Of a stretch of 64,000 nt of DNA, positions 19,845 through 31,030 are shown in pieces. A program made the translations under genes and the position numbers. How positions within the stretch are numbered: position 1 is the stretch's first letter; each line of letters begins with the position of its first letter. The notes under the pieces are model-generated. The model saw only the letters and a program-made list of their open reading frames with translations, did not search any database and was not told the origin of the DNA. Where the stretch lies: contig NZ_VEXQ01000003.1 in the NCBI RefSeq assembly GCF_006376615.1, positions 248,001-312,000 on the forward strand, in the 5' to 3' direction. The DNA is from Buttiauxella sp. B2 (GTDB taxonomy: Bacteria > Pseudomonadota > Gammaproteobacteria > Enterobacterales > Enterobacteriaceae).

Positions 19845-20990
19845 TTAGCTTTGCGCCATTTTGCGTGGAATAAAATCATTTGCCACCACTTCACCTTTCT
19901 CATGAATCTGGCGGGGCTGTGGGATTTGTGGAATCGCAACATCGAGATGTGGGAACAGCAATTCGCCGACGCGATAAGCTTCCTCCAGATGCGGATAGCC
20001 CGAGAAAATAAAGCTGTCGATACCCAGTGCGGCATATTCGTTAATGCGTGCAGCCACGGTTGGACCATCGCCTACCAGCGCTGTACCTGCGCCACCACGT
20101 ACCAGGCCAACGCCTGCCCACAGATTTGGGCTTATTTCCAGATTGTCGCGTTTGCCGCCGTGCAGCGCCGCCATGCGGTGCTGACCGACAGAATCAGTAC
20201 GGGCAAAGGCCGCCTGCGCTTTAGCAATGGTTTCATCATCAAGCTGAGAAATCAGGTGATTAGCCGCATCCCATGCCTCTTCATTAGTTTCACGCACAAT
20301 AACGTGCAAGCGAATACCGAAACGCACGGTGCGCCCGCGGGCTGCGGCTTTAGCGCGTACCTGTTCGATTTTCTCTTTAACCAAATGCGGTGGCTCGCCC
20401 CAAGTGAGATAGAGATCGACCTGCTCAGCGGCCAAGTCCTGCGCCACATCCGAAGAACCGCCAAAGTAGAGGGGAGGGCGGGGTTGCTGCACCGGAGGGA
20501 ACAGTAATTTTGCCCCTTTAACCTGAATATGTTTTCCTTCGTAATCCACCGTCTCGCCTTCCAATACGCGACGCCAGATATGAGTAAATTCGGCTGATGC
20601 TTCATAACGTTCCTGATGATTGAGAAACACGCCATCTGCCGCTAACTCTTCCGGGTCACTACCGGTGACCAAATTAAATAAAGCACGTCCGTTGGAAAGT
20701 CTGTCAAGTGTTGCGGCCTGACGAGCGGCAACAGTTGGGGAAACAACGCTCGGGCGCAGCGCCACAAGGAATTTCAAACGTTGTGTCACAGGGATCATGG
20801 ATGCGGCAACCAGCCAGGCATCTTCACAGGAACGTCCAGTTGGAATCAGCACACCGGTAAAACCGAGCCTGTCAGCTGCTTGGGCAATTTGTTGCAGATA
20901 ACCATGATCAACCGGGCGCGCTGCATCGTTGCTGCCTAAATAGTGACCATCGCCATGAGTAGGTAAAAACCAGAATAGATTGAGGCTCAT
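19845..20990 (-). CDS. ssuD: FMNH2-dependent alkanesulfonate monooxygenase
   Basis: Two-component flavin monooxygenase of the bacterial luciferase family. It uses FMNH2 from SsuE and O2 to release sulfite and an aldehyde from C2-C10 alkanesulfonates. It has 381 residues, equal to E. coli. The start [19 protein letters not shown] is conserved. [16 protein letters not shown] and the C-terminal [23 protein letters not shown] are hallmark blocks. The ATG overlaps the ssuA stop (ATGA), indicating translational coupling. Confidence 0.98.
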   Translation of the reverse strand: MSLNLFWFLPTHGDGHYLGSNDAARPVDHGYLQQIAQAADRLGFTGVLIPTGRSCEDAWLVAASMIPVTQRLKFLVALRPSVVSPTVAARQAATLDRLSNGRALFNLVTGSDPEELAADGVFLNHQERYEASAEFTHIWRRVLEGETVDYEGKHIQVKGAKLLFPPVQQPRPPLYFGGSSDVAQDLAAEQVDLYLTWGEPPHLVKEKIEQVRAKAAARGRTVRFGIRLHVIVRETNEEAWDAANHLISQLDDETIAKAQAAFARTDSVGQHRMAALHGGKRDNLEISPNLWAGVGLVRGGAGTALVGDGPTVAARINEYAALGIDSFIFSGYPHLEEAYRVGELLFPHLDVAIPQIPQPRQIHEKGEVVANDFIPRKMAQS

Positions 20991-21964
20991 AATTTATCTC
21001 CTTTAGCGGCAGCAGTGGGTTGCCAAATACGAGTGCGGATATCGACTTTTTTAGGCACTAAATGATTTTCATAGAACAGATCTGCGGTCTGCTGTTGTTT
21101 AGCGGCCGTCTCTGCACTAACCGGCGTAATGACCGTGGGTGGACGATGATCGAAATAGGTCGCGATGACGTTTTCAGGTAAACCCATCGTTTTTGCCAGC
21201 AATGAAACACTTGCGTCGCGCTGGCTACGGGTCAACGCATCCGCATCACTAAAGGCTTTCAGAATGTGTTGTAGGAACGGGCCATTTTTTTCTGCATATG
21301 GACGAGAGGCGAGATAGAACGAACCGGTTTGATTAAGCTCGCTGCCATCCGTTAAGACACGAACACCGCCATTTAAAAGCGCTGCGGAGTAGTAAGGGTC
21401 CCAAATCGCCCAGGCATCAACATTGCCTTGTTGGAAGGCAGCACGTGCATCGGCTGGGGTTAAATACGCAGCCTGGACATCAGTAAATTTCAACCCAGCT
21501 TTTTGTAACGCCCTTAACACCAGGTTGTGGGAACTGGAGCCTTTCTGGAACGCGATTTTATGACCTTTGAGATCCGCGACTGTTTTAATCGGGCTGTTCT
21601 CTGGTACCAGAATCACCTCGGCTTTAGGTTTTGCCGGTTCAGAACCGACATACACCAGATCTGCTCCTGCGGCCTGAGCAAAGATGGGTGGTATATCGCC
21701 CGTGCTACCAAGATCGATACTGCCGATATTCAACGCTTCCAGCATTTGCGGGCCTGCGGGAAATTCAATCCACTGGAACTTAGTTTGCGAATACTCTTTT
21801 TCCAGTAGCTGGTGGCTTTTTGCCAGCACCATACTGACCGAGCCTTTTTGATAACCGATGCGTAATTGTTCTGGGCCTGTTTCGGTGGCGTGAAGTGTGG
21901 CACTCAAACTTAGCGCACCCGCAAGAGCTAGCCAGGGAGCGGTTCGTTTTAGCAAATTAAACAT
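20987..21964 (-). CDS. ssuA: Aliphatic sulfonate-binding periplasmic protein
   Basis: Periplasmic binding protein of the SsuABC importer. It has 325 residues from [11 protein letters not shown] (E. coli 319). The start has AAGGAG six bases upstream, whereas the frame is open 29 codons further into ssuE. The signal peptide is cut near LHA-TE (about residue 27). Conserved blocks are [30 protein letters not shown] and [16 protein letters not shown]. Its start overlaps the end of ssuE by eight bases. Confidence 0.96.
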   Translation of the reverse strand: MFNLLKRTAPWLALAGALSLSATLHATETGPEQLRIGYQKGSVSMVLAKSHQLLEKEYSQTKFQWIEFPAGPQMLEALNIGSIDLGSTGDIPPIFAQAAGADLVYVGSEPAKPKAEVILVPENSPIKTVADLKGHKIAFQKGSSSHNLVLRALQKAGLKFTDVQAAYLTPADARAAFQQGNVDAWAIWDPYYSAALLNGGVRVLTDGSELNQTGSFYLASRPYAEKNGPFLQHILKAFSDADALTRSQRDASVSLLAKTMGLPENVIATYFDHRPPTVITPVSAETAAKQQQTADLFYENHLVPKKVDIRTRIWQPTAAAKGDKL

Positions 21965-22532
21965 GAGCAACTCCTTGAGCTTTAAAAGGGGAGGCGACAA
22001 TAAAATCCCGACGGTGTAATGCCTGCCAGAAATTTTCCAGAGCACCATCAAGGCGTTGTTGTAAGTTATTGCTGAACACCGGTTTGTGCTGGTAATCCGT
22101 TATTTGGCTGTCGTCAGCAAATACGCCATGCAGAATTTCTTGAGCTTTCAGTGCGTTGAGCACGGGTTTTAGTGCGTAATCGACCGCCAACATATGAGCT
22201 ACGGTTCCACCGGTGGCTAAAGGCAGAACGACTTTCTTATCCAGGGCACGCTCTGGCAGCATATCAAGCAGCGTTTTTAAGGCTCCAGAAAAGGAAGCTT
22301 TATAAACAGGTGTTGCGATGATCACGCCATCGGCTTGCTGCAATTGTTCGTTTAAGGCTAATAACGCCGGGCTATCGAAACGTGCGTACAGTAAATCTTC
22401 AGGGGCGAAGTTCTGCAGATGCCAGTGACACACCTCAATATCCAGAGCGCTTAATTTTTCGCGGGCATATTCCAGCAGTGCGCTGGAACGGGATGGGAAG
22501 CGTGGGCTTCCAGCAAGGGTGATCACACGCAT
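21957..22532 (-). CDS. ssuE: NAD(P)H-dependent FMN reductase SsuE
   Basis: Flavin reductase that supplies FMNH2 to SsuD. It has 191 residues, equal to E. coli, and a flavodoxin-like fold beginning MRVITLAGSPRFPSRSSALLEY with a conserved FMN-phosphate loop. Further motifs are ATPVYKASFSGALKTLLD and LPLATGGTVAHMLAVDYALKP. It is the first gene of the operon. The AT-rich 22,533-22,660 region upstream should carry the Cbl/CysB-controlled promoter, but I cannot place a site. Confidence 0.97.
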   Translation of the reverse strand: MRVITLAGSPRFPSRSSALLEYAREKLSALDIEVCHWHLQNFAPEDLLYARFDSPALLALNEQLQQADGVIIATPVYKASFSGALKTLLDMLPERALDKKVVLPLATGGTVAHMLAVDYALKPVLNALKAQEILHGVFADDSQITDYQHKPVFSNNLQQRLDGALENFWQALHRRDFIVASPFKAQGVAHV

Positions 22533-22669
22533 ATCGTTTCCTTATAACTAATTGTTTGCTTTTAGATAACACTAATAACAATTGAGTGTGATAATCGCGC
22601 AGAAGTGTTATTCCACTAAATGATTTATGTGGGAAACAATTGCTAAAAAATGCATAACTAACAGTGGAG

Positions 22670-22685
22670 AGGAAAACGTTTGCGC
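22670..22685 (+). promoter_or_regulatory. PurR operator upstream of pyrD
   Basis: The 16-mer AGGAAAACGTTTGCGC closely follows the PurR consensus (ACGCAAACGTTTGCGT), with the central CG pair and the full right half. E. coli pyrD is PurR-repressed at a site in the same position. Confidence 0.75.
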
Positions 22686-22735
22686 TGATACGGCCTTTTT
22701 TGTCGCAGGTCAATTCCATTCGGTGACGTTATCGT

Positions 22736-22780
22736 TAATAATACTGCCCCAGTTTGCATACTGGGAATTCTGGAGTGTTC
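22736..22780 (+). promoter_or_regulatory. pyrD promoter end and leader hairpin
   Basis: TAATAAT (22,736-22,742) serves as -10 and is followed by a C-run start region. CCCAG (22,748-22,752) can pair with CTGGG (22,761-22,765) just ahead of the ribosome binding site TGGAG (22,771-22,775). In E. coli, transcripts starting at C form this hairpin and block translation, while shorter G-starts do not. The same arrangement is visible here. Confidence 0.65.
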
Positions 22781-23791
22781 ATGTACTACCCCTTCGTTCG
22801 TAAAGCCCTTTTCAAGCTCGATCCCGAGCGCGCTCATGAAGTGACATTTCAGCAATTGCGTCGTGTAACAGGTACACCACTCGAATGGCTGGTGCGTCAA
22901 AACGTGCCGTCTAAACCTGTGACCTGCATGGGATTGACGTTTAAGAATCCACTTGGCCTGGCTGCTGGTCTGGATAAAAACGGTGAGTGCATTGATGCAC
23001 TAGGTGCCATGGGTTTTGGCTCAATTGAAATTGGCACGGTAACGCCTCGCCCACAGCCTGGAAATGACAAGCCGCGGATCTTTCGTCTGGTAGAAGCAGA
23101 AGGTTTGATCAACCGCATGGGTTTCAATAACCACGGCGTTGATAACTTGGTTGAGAATGTCAAAAAATCCCATTTCGATGGGGTACTGGGCATTAATATC
23201 GGTAAGAATAAAGACACCCCAGTTGAGCAGGGTAAAGATGACTATTTGATCTGCATGGATAAAATTTATCCATATGCTGGTTATATTGCGATCAATATAT
23301 CCTCCCCAAATACTCCGGGATTACGCACGCTACAATACGGTGATGCACTAGATGATCTTTTAGCTGCGATTAAAAATAAACAAAAGGCACTCCAGGAATT
23401 ACATCATAAATATGTGCCTGTTGCTGTGAAGATCGCACCGGATCTTTCTGAAGAAGAATTGATCCAGGTTGCTGACAGTTTAGTTCGCCATAATATTGAT
23501 GGTGTCATTGCAACCAACACAACATTGGATCGAAGCCTTGTTCAGGGCATGAAATATTGCGATGAAATGGGTGGTTTAAGTGGTCGGCCGGTTCAATTGA
23601 AGAGTACAGAAATTATTCGTCGCCTGTCGCAGGAATTAAATGGCCGTTTGCCGATAATTGGCGTGGGTGGTATTGATTCTGTGATTGCCGCTCGCGAGAA
23701 GATGGCAGCAGGTGCCTCATTGGTTCAAATATATTCTGGGTTCATATTTAAAGGCCCACCGCTGATTAAAGAAATCGTCTCAGGTCTCTAA
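22781..23791 (+). CDS. pyrD: Dihydroorotate dehydrogenase (class 2, quinone-dependent)
   Basis: Membrane-associated FMN enzyme oxidising dihydroorotate to orotate with quinone as acceptor, the fourth step of pyrimidine synthesis. It has 336 residues, as in E. coli, from [11 protein letters not shown]; a nine-codon upstream extension has no support and overlaps the leader hairpin. The N-terminal helical membrane-binding segment is followed by the barrel, with [20 protein letters not shown] and the catalytic-base serine in [11 protein letters not shown], and then [17 protein letters not shown] PurR box and a start-site-switch leader lie upstream. Confidence 0.98.
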   Translation: MYYPFVRKALFKLDPERAHEVTFQQLRRVTGTPLEWLVRQNVPSKPVTCMGLTFKNPLGLAAGLDKNGECIDALGAMGFGSIEIGTVTPRPQPGNDKPRIFRLVEAEGLINRMGFNNHGVDNLVENVKKSHFDGVLGINIGKNKDTPVEQGKDDYLICMDKIYPYAGYIAINISSPNTPGLRTLQYGDALDDLLAAIKNKQKALQELHHKYVPVAVKIAPDLSEEELIQVADSLVRHNIDGVIATNTTLDRSLVQGMKYCDEMGGLSGRPVQLKSTEIIRRLSQELNGRLPIIGVGGIDSVIAAREKMAAGASLVQIYSGFIFKGPPLIKEIVSGL

Positions 23792-23807
23792 TCATTTTTA
23801 CTTTCAG

Positions 23808-23843
23808 ACAACCGGGGCTTTATTTTCAACCCTGGTTGTTTTA
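23808..23843 (+). terminator. Terminator of pyrD
   Basis: Stem ACAACC(GGGG) / (CCCT)GGTTGT with a loop of about 12 nt, followed by TTTTAT. It lies between pyrD and zapC. Confidence 0.75.
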
Positions 23844-23956
23844 TATTCCATCACTGTTGCTAATTTGAACATATTAGTCTTTTATTAATGTGTTCATTAG
23901 CCAAGCGGCGATAAGGATATTTTAAATCGCAGGAATAGACGAAAGGGCAAATAGTT

Positions 23957-24499
23957 ATGCGGATTAAACCGGACGATAATTGGCGTTGGTATTATGATGA
24001 AGAGCATGATCGCATGATGCTCGATTTAGCCAATGGTATGCTTTTCCGTTCGCGTTTCCCTCGTAAAATGTTGACACCTGATGCCTTTGAAAACACAGGG
24101 TTTTGTGTTGATGATGCCGCTTTGTTCTTTTCCTTTGAAGAAAAATGTCGTGAGCTTATTTTAACTAAAGAGCAGCGTGCAGAACTGGTATTAAATGCGC
24201 TGGTTGCTATTCGTTATCTCAAGCCGCAAATGCCAAAAAGCTGGCACTTCCTCTCCCATGGGGAATGTTGGCAACCGATACCAGGCGATGCCGCTTGTGT
24301 ATGGTTGAGCGATGATATGCAGCAGGTGAATCTGCTGGTGGTGGAAACGGGCGATAACGCCGCACTTTGTTTACTGGCACAACCCGGCTTACAGCTTGCT
24401 GGCCGCACTATGCAGCTTGGTGATGCGATTAAAGTGATGAACGACAGATTAAGACCGCAACCGGTAAGCAACGACCTTAGTCTGGATACAGCGGTTTAA
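23957..24499 (+). CDS. zapC: Cell division protein ZapC
   Basis: Cytoplasmic FtsZ-ring-associated protein that promotes FtsZ bundling. It has 180 residues, equal to E. coli ZapC (YcbW), and the same N-terminus, [20 protein letters not shown]. The centre ([17 protein letters not shown]) is nearly identical, while the C-terminal tail diverges. It is convergent with ycbX, and the two stop codons overlap by three bases. Confidence 0.96.
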   Translation: MRIKPDDNWRWYYDEEHDRMMLDLANGMLFRSRFPRKMLTPDAFENTGFCVDDAALFFSFEEKCRELILTKEQRAELVLNALVAIRYLKPQMPKSWHFLSHGECWQPIPGDAACVWLSDDMQQVNLLVVETGDNAALCLLAQPGLQLAGRTMQLGDAIKVMNDRLRPQPVSNDLSLDTAV

Positions 24500-25608
24500 T
24501 TTCCAGCCAGTTCCACATCACCCGCCGGAATACAGCTACAACACAAGATAGTGCCGTCATCGCTGATAGCGCTTTTCTTCAACGCTTTCACTTCCCCACT
24601 GACTAATTTAATTCGGCAACTGCCACAGATTCCAGCCCGACAGGAATAGGGCACACGGATACCTTGTTGTTCGAGTTGTTCCAGCAAAATCTGCTGATTG
24701 TTACCGCGAAATTGCTGGCCCTGCCAGTCAATGGCAACCATACTTTCTTGCTGCTCGAAGGGTTCAACTTCTTCAGCCACGGCCCCCGCACCGTAAATTC
24801 TGGCCGGTTTTGTTTTCAGCACTTCAAGCTCATCGCCGACACGAATAATGCCAGTGTTACGGGCAATCAGATTTTGTCCGAAGTCGACATCACCACTATC
24901 AAGCGCTGTGCGGAAACTTTGTAGCGTTGCAAGTGGTTCACCGCTTGGGTGTTTACGTCCACGCTCCGGGCTGACAGTCGTGAAAATACAGCGGCTGCAA
25001 GGTTTGGCGACATCAAACGTTACATCACCGATGCGCACTACCTGCCAGCTGTCTTCTTCCCACGCCTGCGCGCCAGTTATCACAATGTTCGGGCGAAACT
25101 GCGCCATTTTCACGCTTGCTGGGCAACGATTTTGTAAATCGCGCAAAGAGGCTTCGTTAGTGAGCAGGAAGGGAAAGCCATCGGCAAAGGACAGTGGCAC
25201 TTCTTCATGACGTTTAACGCGGCGCGTTAAAGTTTCGCCCAGCCAGCGTAATTGTACTGGCCGTGAAAAAAAGCTGCTTAGCCATTGGTTGATTGTGTCG
25301 GGGGCTATCTGAGCGGTGAAATGATTGCCCCAAACCATAGTTGGTTCGGCGTCTGGCTGAAAATCTGCAAAGCGGACAGTGGCGGAGCTACCATCCGGGG
25401 CGCTAAGGAATAAACCATCATGAGTGATGGCAGGGGTGAACAGCACCATTTGTGGAAACTGACGCGCGGTAATAAATGTGCCGTCGGGTTCTGTCACCAT
25501 AAAAATGCGGTCAAAGGATAAACCGCTGGCGGTTGCCTGAGCATGCGAAAGTGCCAGGCCACGCATGGATTTCACAGGATGAATATAAAGTTGGGATAAG
25601 TTAATCAT
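24496..25608 (-). CDS. ycbX: YcbX, MOSC-domain and 2Fe-2S protein for N-hydroxylated base reduction
   Basis: A 370-residue protein (E. coli 369) with an N-terminal MOSC-associated beta-barrel domain (about 1-110), a MOSC domain (about 120-265; [16 protein letters not shown] holds the Cys expected to bind molybdenum cofactor), and a C-terminal plant-type ferredoxin domain with the cluster motif CRAGICGSC plus a distal Cys (CCSC). In E. coli, YcbX with CysJ detoxifies N-hydroxylated base analogues such as 6-hydroxylaminopurine. The start at [17 protein letters not shown] has GGAGG five bases upstream, so the longer frame is rejected. Confidence 0.95.
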   Translation of the reverse strand: MINLSQLYIHPVKSMRGLALSHAQATASGLSFDRIFMVTEPDGTFITARQFPQMVLFTPAITHDGLFLSAPDGSSATVRFADFQPDAEPTMVWGNHFTAQIAPDTINQWLSSFFSRPVQLRWLGETLTRRVKRHEEVPLSFADGFPFLLTNEASLRDLQNRCPASVKMAQFRPNIVITGAQAWEEDSWQVVRIGDVTFDVAKPCSRCIFTTVSPERGRKHPSGEPLATLQSFRTALDSGDVDFGQNLIARNTGIIRVGDELEVLKTKPARIYGAGAVAEEVEPFEQQESMVAIDWQGQQFRGNNQQILLEQLEQQGIRVPYSCRAGICGSCRIKLVSGEVKALKKSAISDDGTILCCSCIPAGDVELAGN

Positions 25609-25716
25609 TGCGCCCTCCATGCGTGTAAAAATAATAAGAGGGCAACTTTATGACATGCGTGGCGGATTAGCTATAATGCGCCACTATTTTCTTTTTACAC
25701 CTGATTAAGTGACGAT

Positions 25717-27834
25717 ATGAATTCTCTGTTTGCCAGTACGGCGCGTGGGCTTGAAGAGCTATTAAAAACTGAACTGGAGGGCCTTGGTGCGCAAGCATGC
25801 CAGGTAGTTCAGGGCGGCGTACATTACCAGGGGGACTCACGTCTGCTCTATCAAAGCTTGATGTGGAGCCGCCTTGCGTCCCGCATTCTGCTGCCATTAA
25901 ACGAATGCAAAGTTTATAGCGATCTGGATTTGTACCTCGGCGTACAGACCATCGACTGGCCAGCGCTGTTTGGGCCGGATGCCACATTTGCAGTGCATTT
26001 CAGCGGTCTGAACGACGTTATTCGTAACAGCCAGTACGGCGCGCTAAAAGTGAAAGATGCAATTGTTGACTCCTTCACGCGCAAAAACTTACCTCGTCCG
26101 AATGTTGAGCGCGAACAACCTGATTTGCGTATTAACGTCTGGCTTAATAAAGATACCGCCAGCATTGCGCTGGATCTGAGCGGCGAAGGCCTGCATCAGC
26201 GTGGCTACCGTGACAGCACCGGTGCTGCACCTATTAAAGAAACACTGGCTTCAGCCATTGTTATGCGTTCAGGCTGGCAGCCGGGCACACCGCTGCTCGA
26301 CCCAATGTGTGGTTCCGGTACGTTGCTGATTGAAGCGGCGATGATTGCCACTGACCGTGCGCCTGGTTTGCACCGCAAGCATTGGGGATTCCTTGGCTGG
26401 GCGAACCATGATGTGGAATTGTGGAAAGAAATCATCACCGAAGCGCAAGTTCGTGCGCGCAAAGGTCTGGGCGAATACACCTCTCGTTTCTACGGTTCTG
26501 ATAACGACTCACGTGTTATTGAACGTGCTCGTGCCAATACCCGCCGTGCGGGCCTGGCCGATATCATCAGCTATGAAGTGAGAGATGTCGCAAAACTGAG
26601 TAATCCACTGCCTGAAGGGCCTGCAGGTACAGTTATCAGCAACCCACCATATGGTGAGCGACTGGATAGCGAGCCCGCTCTGATTGCTCTGCACAGCTTG
26701 TTAGGCCGTAACATGAAGACCCATTTCGGCGGCTGGAACTTGTCCTTGTTTAGTGCATCTCCGGATTTGCTAAGCTGCCTGCAATTGCGTGCAGAACGTC
26801 AGTTCAAAGCGAAAAATGGCCCACTGGACTGCGTTCAGAAAAACTACCAGTTATCGGAAACTAGCACCGGTGCGGTATCAGGGCAGATTGCTGATGACTA
26901 CGCTAACCGCCTGCGTAAAAATGTAAAAAAACTCGATAAATGGGCGCGTCAGGAAGGTATCGAATGCTACCGAATTTATGATGCAGATTTGCCGGACTAT
27001 AACGTCGCTGTTGACCGCTACGGCGAATGGGTTGTGGTGCAGGAATATGCACCGCCAAAAACGGTTGATGCGAATAAAGCACGCCAGCGCCTGTTTGATG
27101 TTATTGCCGCAACGCTTTCTGTGCTTGAGTTACCATCCAACAGACTGATTCTGAAAACCCGTGAGCGCCAGAAAGGGAAAAGCCAGTATCAGAAAATGGA
27201 TGAGAAAGGTCATTTCATGGAGGTCAGCGAATATAACGCTCGCCTGTGGGTTAACCTGACTGATTATCTTGATACCGGTTTGTTCCTCGACCACCGTATT
27301 GCGCGCCATATGCTAGGCAAAATGAGCAAAGGGAAAGATTTCCTCAACCTGTTTGCTTATACCGGTAGTGCGACTGTTCATGCAGGTTTAGGCGGTGCAA
27401 AAACGACGACTACCGTCGATATGTCCCGTACTTATCTTGAATGGGCTGAGCGTAACTTGCGCCTTAACGGCTTGAGTGGCCGTGCGCACCGTCTGATTCA
27501 GGCTGATTGCCTGGGCTGGTTGCGTGAAACCGACGAACAGTTTGATCTGATTTTTATCGATCCACCAACGTTCTCGAACTCAAAACGTATGGAAGAATCT
27601 TTTGATGTCCAACGCGATCATCTGGTGCTGATGAAAGACCTTAAACGTCTGTTGCGCCATGGCGGCACCATTATGTTCTCCAACAATAAACGCGGCTTCA
27701 AAATGGACTTTGACGGGCTAGCTAATCTGGGCTTGAACGCTCAGGAAATCACTCAGAAAACTCAGTCGCAAGACTTTGCCCGTAATCGCCAAATTCATAA
27801 CTGCTGGCTCGTTACTCACGCAGCCAAGGATTAA
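25717..27834 (+). CDS. rlmL: Bifunctional 23S rRNA methyltransferase RlmKL (m2G2445 and m7G2069)
   Basis: Fused enzyme. The N-terminal half (THUMP domain, then a Rossmann methyltransferase with NPPY at residues 309-312) makes m2G2445. The C-terminal half (Rlm[17 protein letters not shown], then FIDPPTF) makes m7G2069 in 23S rRNA. It has 705 residues against 702 in E. coli. The start [17 protein letters not shown] is conserved. It ends five bases before uup, so the two genes are probably co-transcribed. Confidence 0.97.
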   Translation: MNSLFASTARGLEELLKTELEGLGAQACQVVQGGVHYQGDSRLLYQSLMWSRLASRILLPLNECKVYSDLDLYLGVQTIDWPALFGPDATFAVHFSGLNDVIRNSQYGALKVKDAIVDSFTRKNLPRPNVEREQPDLRINVWLNKDTASIALDLSGEGLHQRGYRDSTGAAPIKETLASAIVMRSGWQPGTPLLDPMCGSGTLLIEAAMIATDRAPGLHRKHWGFLGWANHDVELWKEIITEAQVRARKGLGEYTSRFYGSDNDSRVIERARANTRRAGLADIISYEVRDVAKLSNPLPEGPAGTVISNPPYGERLDSEPALIALHSLLGRNMKTHFGGWNLSLFSASPDLLSCLQLRAERQFKAKNGPLDCVQKNYQLSETSTGAVSGQIADDYANRLRKNVKKLDKWARQEGIECYRIYDADLPDYNVAVDRYGEWVVVQEYAPPKTVDANKARQRLFDVIAATLSVLELPSNRLILKTRERQKGKSQYQKMDEKGHFMEVSEYNARLWVNLTDYLDTGLFLDHRIARHMLGKMSKGKDFLNLFAYTGSATVHAGLGGAKTTTTVDMSRTYLEWAERNLRLNGLSGRAHRLIQADCLGWLRETDEQFDLIFIDPPTFSNSKRMEESFDVQRDHLVLMKDLKRLLRHGGTIMFSNNKRGFKMDFDGLANLGLNAQEITQKTQSQDFARNRQIHNCWLVTHAAKD

Positions 27835-27839
27835 TTTTT

Positions 27840-29747
27840 ATGTCATTAATTAGTATGCACGGTGCCTGGTTGTCGTTTAGCGACGCACCGTTATTAGATA
27901 ACACTGAACTCCACATTGAAGAAAACGAACGCGTCTGTTTAGTGGGCCGTAATGGTGCCGGTAAATCGACGCTGATGAAGATACTGAATCGTGAAGTGCC
28001 GTTAGATGACGGCCGCATGATTTATGAACAAGATTTGATCGTTGCGCGTTTGCAGCAAGATCCACCGCGTAATGTCGCGGGCACCGTTTATGACTTCGTT
28101 GCTGAAGGTGTTGAAGAGCAGGCTGAACACCTCAAGGCGTATCACGATATTTCTCATAAAGTGATGACCGATCCGAGCGAGAAAAACCTCAACGAGATGG
28201 CACGTATTCAGGACATCCTGGATAACCAGAATCTCTGGCAGTTGGAAAGCCGTATTAATGAAGTGCTGCTGCAATTAGGTCTGGATGCAGATACTGAGCT
28301 GTCTGCACTGTCCGGTGGCTGGTTGCGTAAAGCGGCATTGGGCCGCGCCCTGGTGAGTTCTCCGCGCGTCTTGTTGCTTGATGAACCAACGAACCACCTG
28401 GATATTGAAGCGATCGACTGGCTCGAAGGTTTCCTTAAAGAGTTCCAGGGCAGCATCGTGTTTATTTCTCACGACCGTTCATTCATCCGCAATATGGCTA
28501 CCCGTATTGTCGATCTTGACCGTGGCAAACTGGTTTCTTATCCAGGCAATTACGATCAATATCTGCTGGCGAAAGAAGAAGCGCTGCGCGTTGAAGATCT
28601 GCAAAACGCCGAGTTTGACCGCAAACTGGCTCAGGAAGAAGTCTGGATTCGCCAAGGGATCAAGGCTCGCCGTACACGTAACGAAGGCCGTGTTCGCGCA
28701 TTGAAAGCGATGCGTAACGAACGTAGTGAGCGCCGTGAAGTGCTGGGCAGTGCCAAAATGCAGGTCGAAGAAGCAGCCCGCTCGGGCAAAATTGTCTTTG
28801 AGATGGAAGATGTTTGCTACAGCATCGGCCAACGTGCGCTGGTGAAAGACTTCTCCGCACAGGTTCAACGCAGCGATAAAATCGCGCTGGTGGGGCCAAA
28901 CGGCTGTGGTAAAACTACACTGCTGAAACTGATGTTAGATCAGTTGAAAGCGGATAGCGGGCGCGTACATTGCGGTACAAAACTGGAAGTGGCCTACTTT
29001 GACCAGCACCGCGCAGAGCTTGATCCTGATCGCACTGTGATGGACAACCTCGCGGAAGGCAAACAAGAAGTGATGGTGAACGGCAAGCCACGCCATGTTC
29101 TGGGCTATTTGCAGGACTTCTTGTTCCATCCAAAACGGGCAATGACGCCAGTGCGTGCGTTGTCAGGCGGTGAGCGTAATCGTCTGTTGCTGGCGCGCTT
29201 GTTCCTTAAACCAAGTAACTTGTTAATTCTCGATGAACCGACCAACGACCTTGATGTTGAAACGCTCGAATTACTAGAAGAGCTGATTGATGGCTATCAG
29301 GGCACCGTGATGCTGGTGAGCCACGATCGTCAATTTGTGGATAACACAGTGACAGAGTGCTGGATTTTTGAAGGTGAAGGCAAAATTGGTCGCTACGTCG
29401 GTGGTTATCACGATGCTAAAGGCCAGCAAGCGTCTGCTCAATCTTTGCGCCAACCTGTGGCAGAAAAAGTGCAAAACAACCAGCCCGCTAAGGCGGAAGT
29501 TGTTAAACGTGCAGCTAGCAAGCTAAGCTATAACTTGCAACGTGAATTAGAGCAATTACCACAACGTCTTGAACAACTTGAGGCTGAACTGGAAGTGCTA
29601 CAAGCGAAGGTTGGGGATGCTGAGTTTTTCAACCAGCCTCACGATGCCACGCAAAAAACACTGAGCGACCTGAGTACAGCGGAAAAAGCACTGGAAGAGG
29701 CTTTTGAACGTTGGGAATATCTTGAAGCTCTGAAAAACGGCGCGTAA
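27840..29747 (+). CDS. uup: ABC-F ATPase Uup
   Basis: Soluble ABC-F protein with two ATPase domains. In E. coli it is linked to ribosome function and to precise excision of transposons. It has 635 residues, as in E. coli. The first Walker A, GRNGAGKST, is near residue 36 and its signature is LSGGWLRKAALGRAL. The second Walker A, GPNGCGKTT, is near residue 353 and its signature is LSGGERNRLLLARL. The C-terminal domain (after about residue 545) is a charged coiled coil thought to bind DNA. The preceding ATG is close to the rlmL stop, and pqiA follows after 14 bp. Confidence 0.97.
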   Translation: MSLISMHGAWLSFSDAPLLDNTELHIEENERVCLVGRNGAGKSTLMKILNREVPLDDGRMIYEQDLIVARLQQDPPRNVAGTVYDFVAEGVEEQAEHLKAYHDISHKVMTDPSEKNLNEMARIQDILDNQNLWQLESRINEVLLQLGLDADTELSALSGGWLRKAALGRALVSSPRVLLLDEPTNHLDIEAIDWLEGFLKEFQGSIVFISHDRSFIRNMATRIVDLDRGKLVSYPGNYDQYLLAKEEALRVEDLQNAEFDRKLAQEEVWIRQGIKARRTRNEGRVRALKAMRNERSERREVLGSAKMQVEEAARSGKIVFEMEDVCYSIGQRALVKDFSAQVQRSDKIALVGPNGCGKTTLLKLMLDQLKADSGRVHCGTKLEVAYFDQHRAELDPDRTVMDNLAEGKQEVMVNGKPRHVLGYLQDFLFHPKRAMTPVRALSGGERNRLLLARLFLKPSNLLILDEPTNDLDVETLELLEELIDGYQGTVMLVSHDRQFVDNTVTECWIFEGEGKIGRYVGGYHDAKGQQASAQSLRQPVAEKVQNNQPAKAEVVKRAASKLSYNLQRELEQLPQRLEQLEAELEVLQAKVGDAEFFNQPHDATQKTLSDLSTAEKALEEAFERWEYLEALKNGA

Positions 29748-29761
29748 CCAGGAGACACGAT

Positions 29762-31030
29762 ATGTGTGCCACGCATCACCATCGTTCACACATATTGTGT
29801 TCACAGTGCGATTTACTGGTAGCACTACCAGAATTGGAAGACGGCCATAAGGCCGTCTGTCCACGTTGCGAAACCACGCTGGTTACGCAATGGGCCTTGC
29901 CGCGTCAACGACCTACAGCGTATGCGTTGGCAGCGTTGTTTATGCTGTTGCTCGCCAATCTTTTTCCCTTCATCAGTATGAAAGTCGCAGGTATCAACAG
30001 TGAAGTTTCATTGCTTGAAATTCCTGGTGTGCTTTTTAACGAGGATTACGCAAGCCTCGGCACGTTCTTTATGGCATTCGTGCAAGCGGTGCCTGCGTTC
30101 TGCTTAATCACTATTCTGCTGTTGGTTAATCAGGCGGCAATGCCGCTGCCGCTGAAAAAACGGCTGGCTCGCATCCTGTTCCAGCTAAAAAGTTGGGGCA
30201 TGGCTGAAATCTTCCTTGCCGGTGTATTGGTGAGTTTTGTCAAACTTATGGCCTATGGTGACATTGGCGTCGGCAGTAGTTTTGTACCGTGGTGCCTGTT
30301 TTGCATTTTACAGCTGCGAGCGTTCCAATGTGTGGACAGACGTTGGCTTTGGGATGATATTGCCCCTGAACCTGCTATTGCTGCACCGCTGAAGGTTGGT
30401 ATATCGGGTATTAGACAAGGGTTACGTTCATGCCCATGCTGCACAGCTATCGTCCCTGAGGATCAGGAAGTTTGCCCACGTTGTGGCACCAAGGGATATG
30501 TTCGTCGTCGCCACAGTTTGCAATGGACACTCGCTCTGTTGCTGACTTCAATTATGCTTTATCTCCCTGCCAACATATTGCCCATTATGATTACCGAAGT
30601 CCTGGGAAGCAAAATCCCCTCGACGATTATTGCCGGGGTTATCCTGTTGTGGGGCGAGGGGTCTTATCCGGTGGCTATGGTCATTTTCATCGCCAGTATT
30701 ATGGTACCGACGCTCAAAATGTTGGCGATTGCGTGGCTATGTTGGGATGCAAAAGGCCACGGGCGTCGTGATAGTGAAAGGATGCATTTAATCTACGAAG
30801 TGGTCGAGTTTGTCGGGCGCTGGTCGATGATTGATGTCTTCGTGATTGCGGTTTTATCGGCTCTGGTACGCATGGGAGGATTAATGAATATCTATCCGGC
30901 TATTGGGGCCGTCCTGTTTGCACTAGTGGTTATTTTGACAATGTTTGCAGCGATGACCTTTGACCCTCGCTTGTCCTGGGATCGCGCACCGGATTCAACT
31001 CATGAGGAGTCTTCTGAGCATGGAAAATAA
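29762..31030 (+). CDS. pqiA: PqiA, inner-membrane protein of the Pqi lipid-transport system
   Basis: Inner-membrane partner of the MCE protein PqiB in intermembrane lipid transport, named for paraquat induction. It has 422 residues (E. coli 417). Two zinc-ribbon motifs are visible, CSQCDLLVALPELEDG...CPRC (about residues 14-40) and CPCCTAIVPEDQEVCPRC (about 224-242). Each precedes a block of hydrophobic transmembrane helices, reflecting an internal duplication. An AGGAG ribosome binding site precedes the start. The end overlaps pqiB by 11 bases. SoxRS control is expected from E. coli, but I cannot place a SoxS site. Confidence 0.96.
   Translation: MCATHHHRSHILCSQCDLLVALPELEDGHKAVCPRCETTLVTQWALPRQRPTAYALAALFMLLLANLFPFISMKVAGINSEVSLLEIPGVLFNEDYASLGTFFMAFVQAVPAFCLITILLLVNQAAMPLPLKKRLARILFQLKSWGMAEIFLAGVLVSFVKLMAYGDIGVGSSFVPWCLFCILQLRAFQCVDRRWLWDDIAPEPAIAAPLKVGISGIRQGLRSCPCCTAIVPEDQEVCPRCGTKGYVRRRHSLQWTLALLLTSIMLYLPANILPIMITEVLGSKIPSTIIAGVILLWGEGSYPVAMVIFIASIMVPTLKMLAIAWLCWDAKGHGRRDSERMHLIYEVVEFVGRWSMIDVFVIAVLSALVRMGGLMNIYPAIGAVLFALVVILTMFAAMTFDPRLSWDRAPDSTHEESSEHGK

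Noticed and set aside
19611-20507. 298-codon plus-strand open frame opposite ssuD/ssuC
   Set aside because: It lies fully antisense to two well-conserved genes. Its composition is low in typical coding features and has no recognisable motif.
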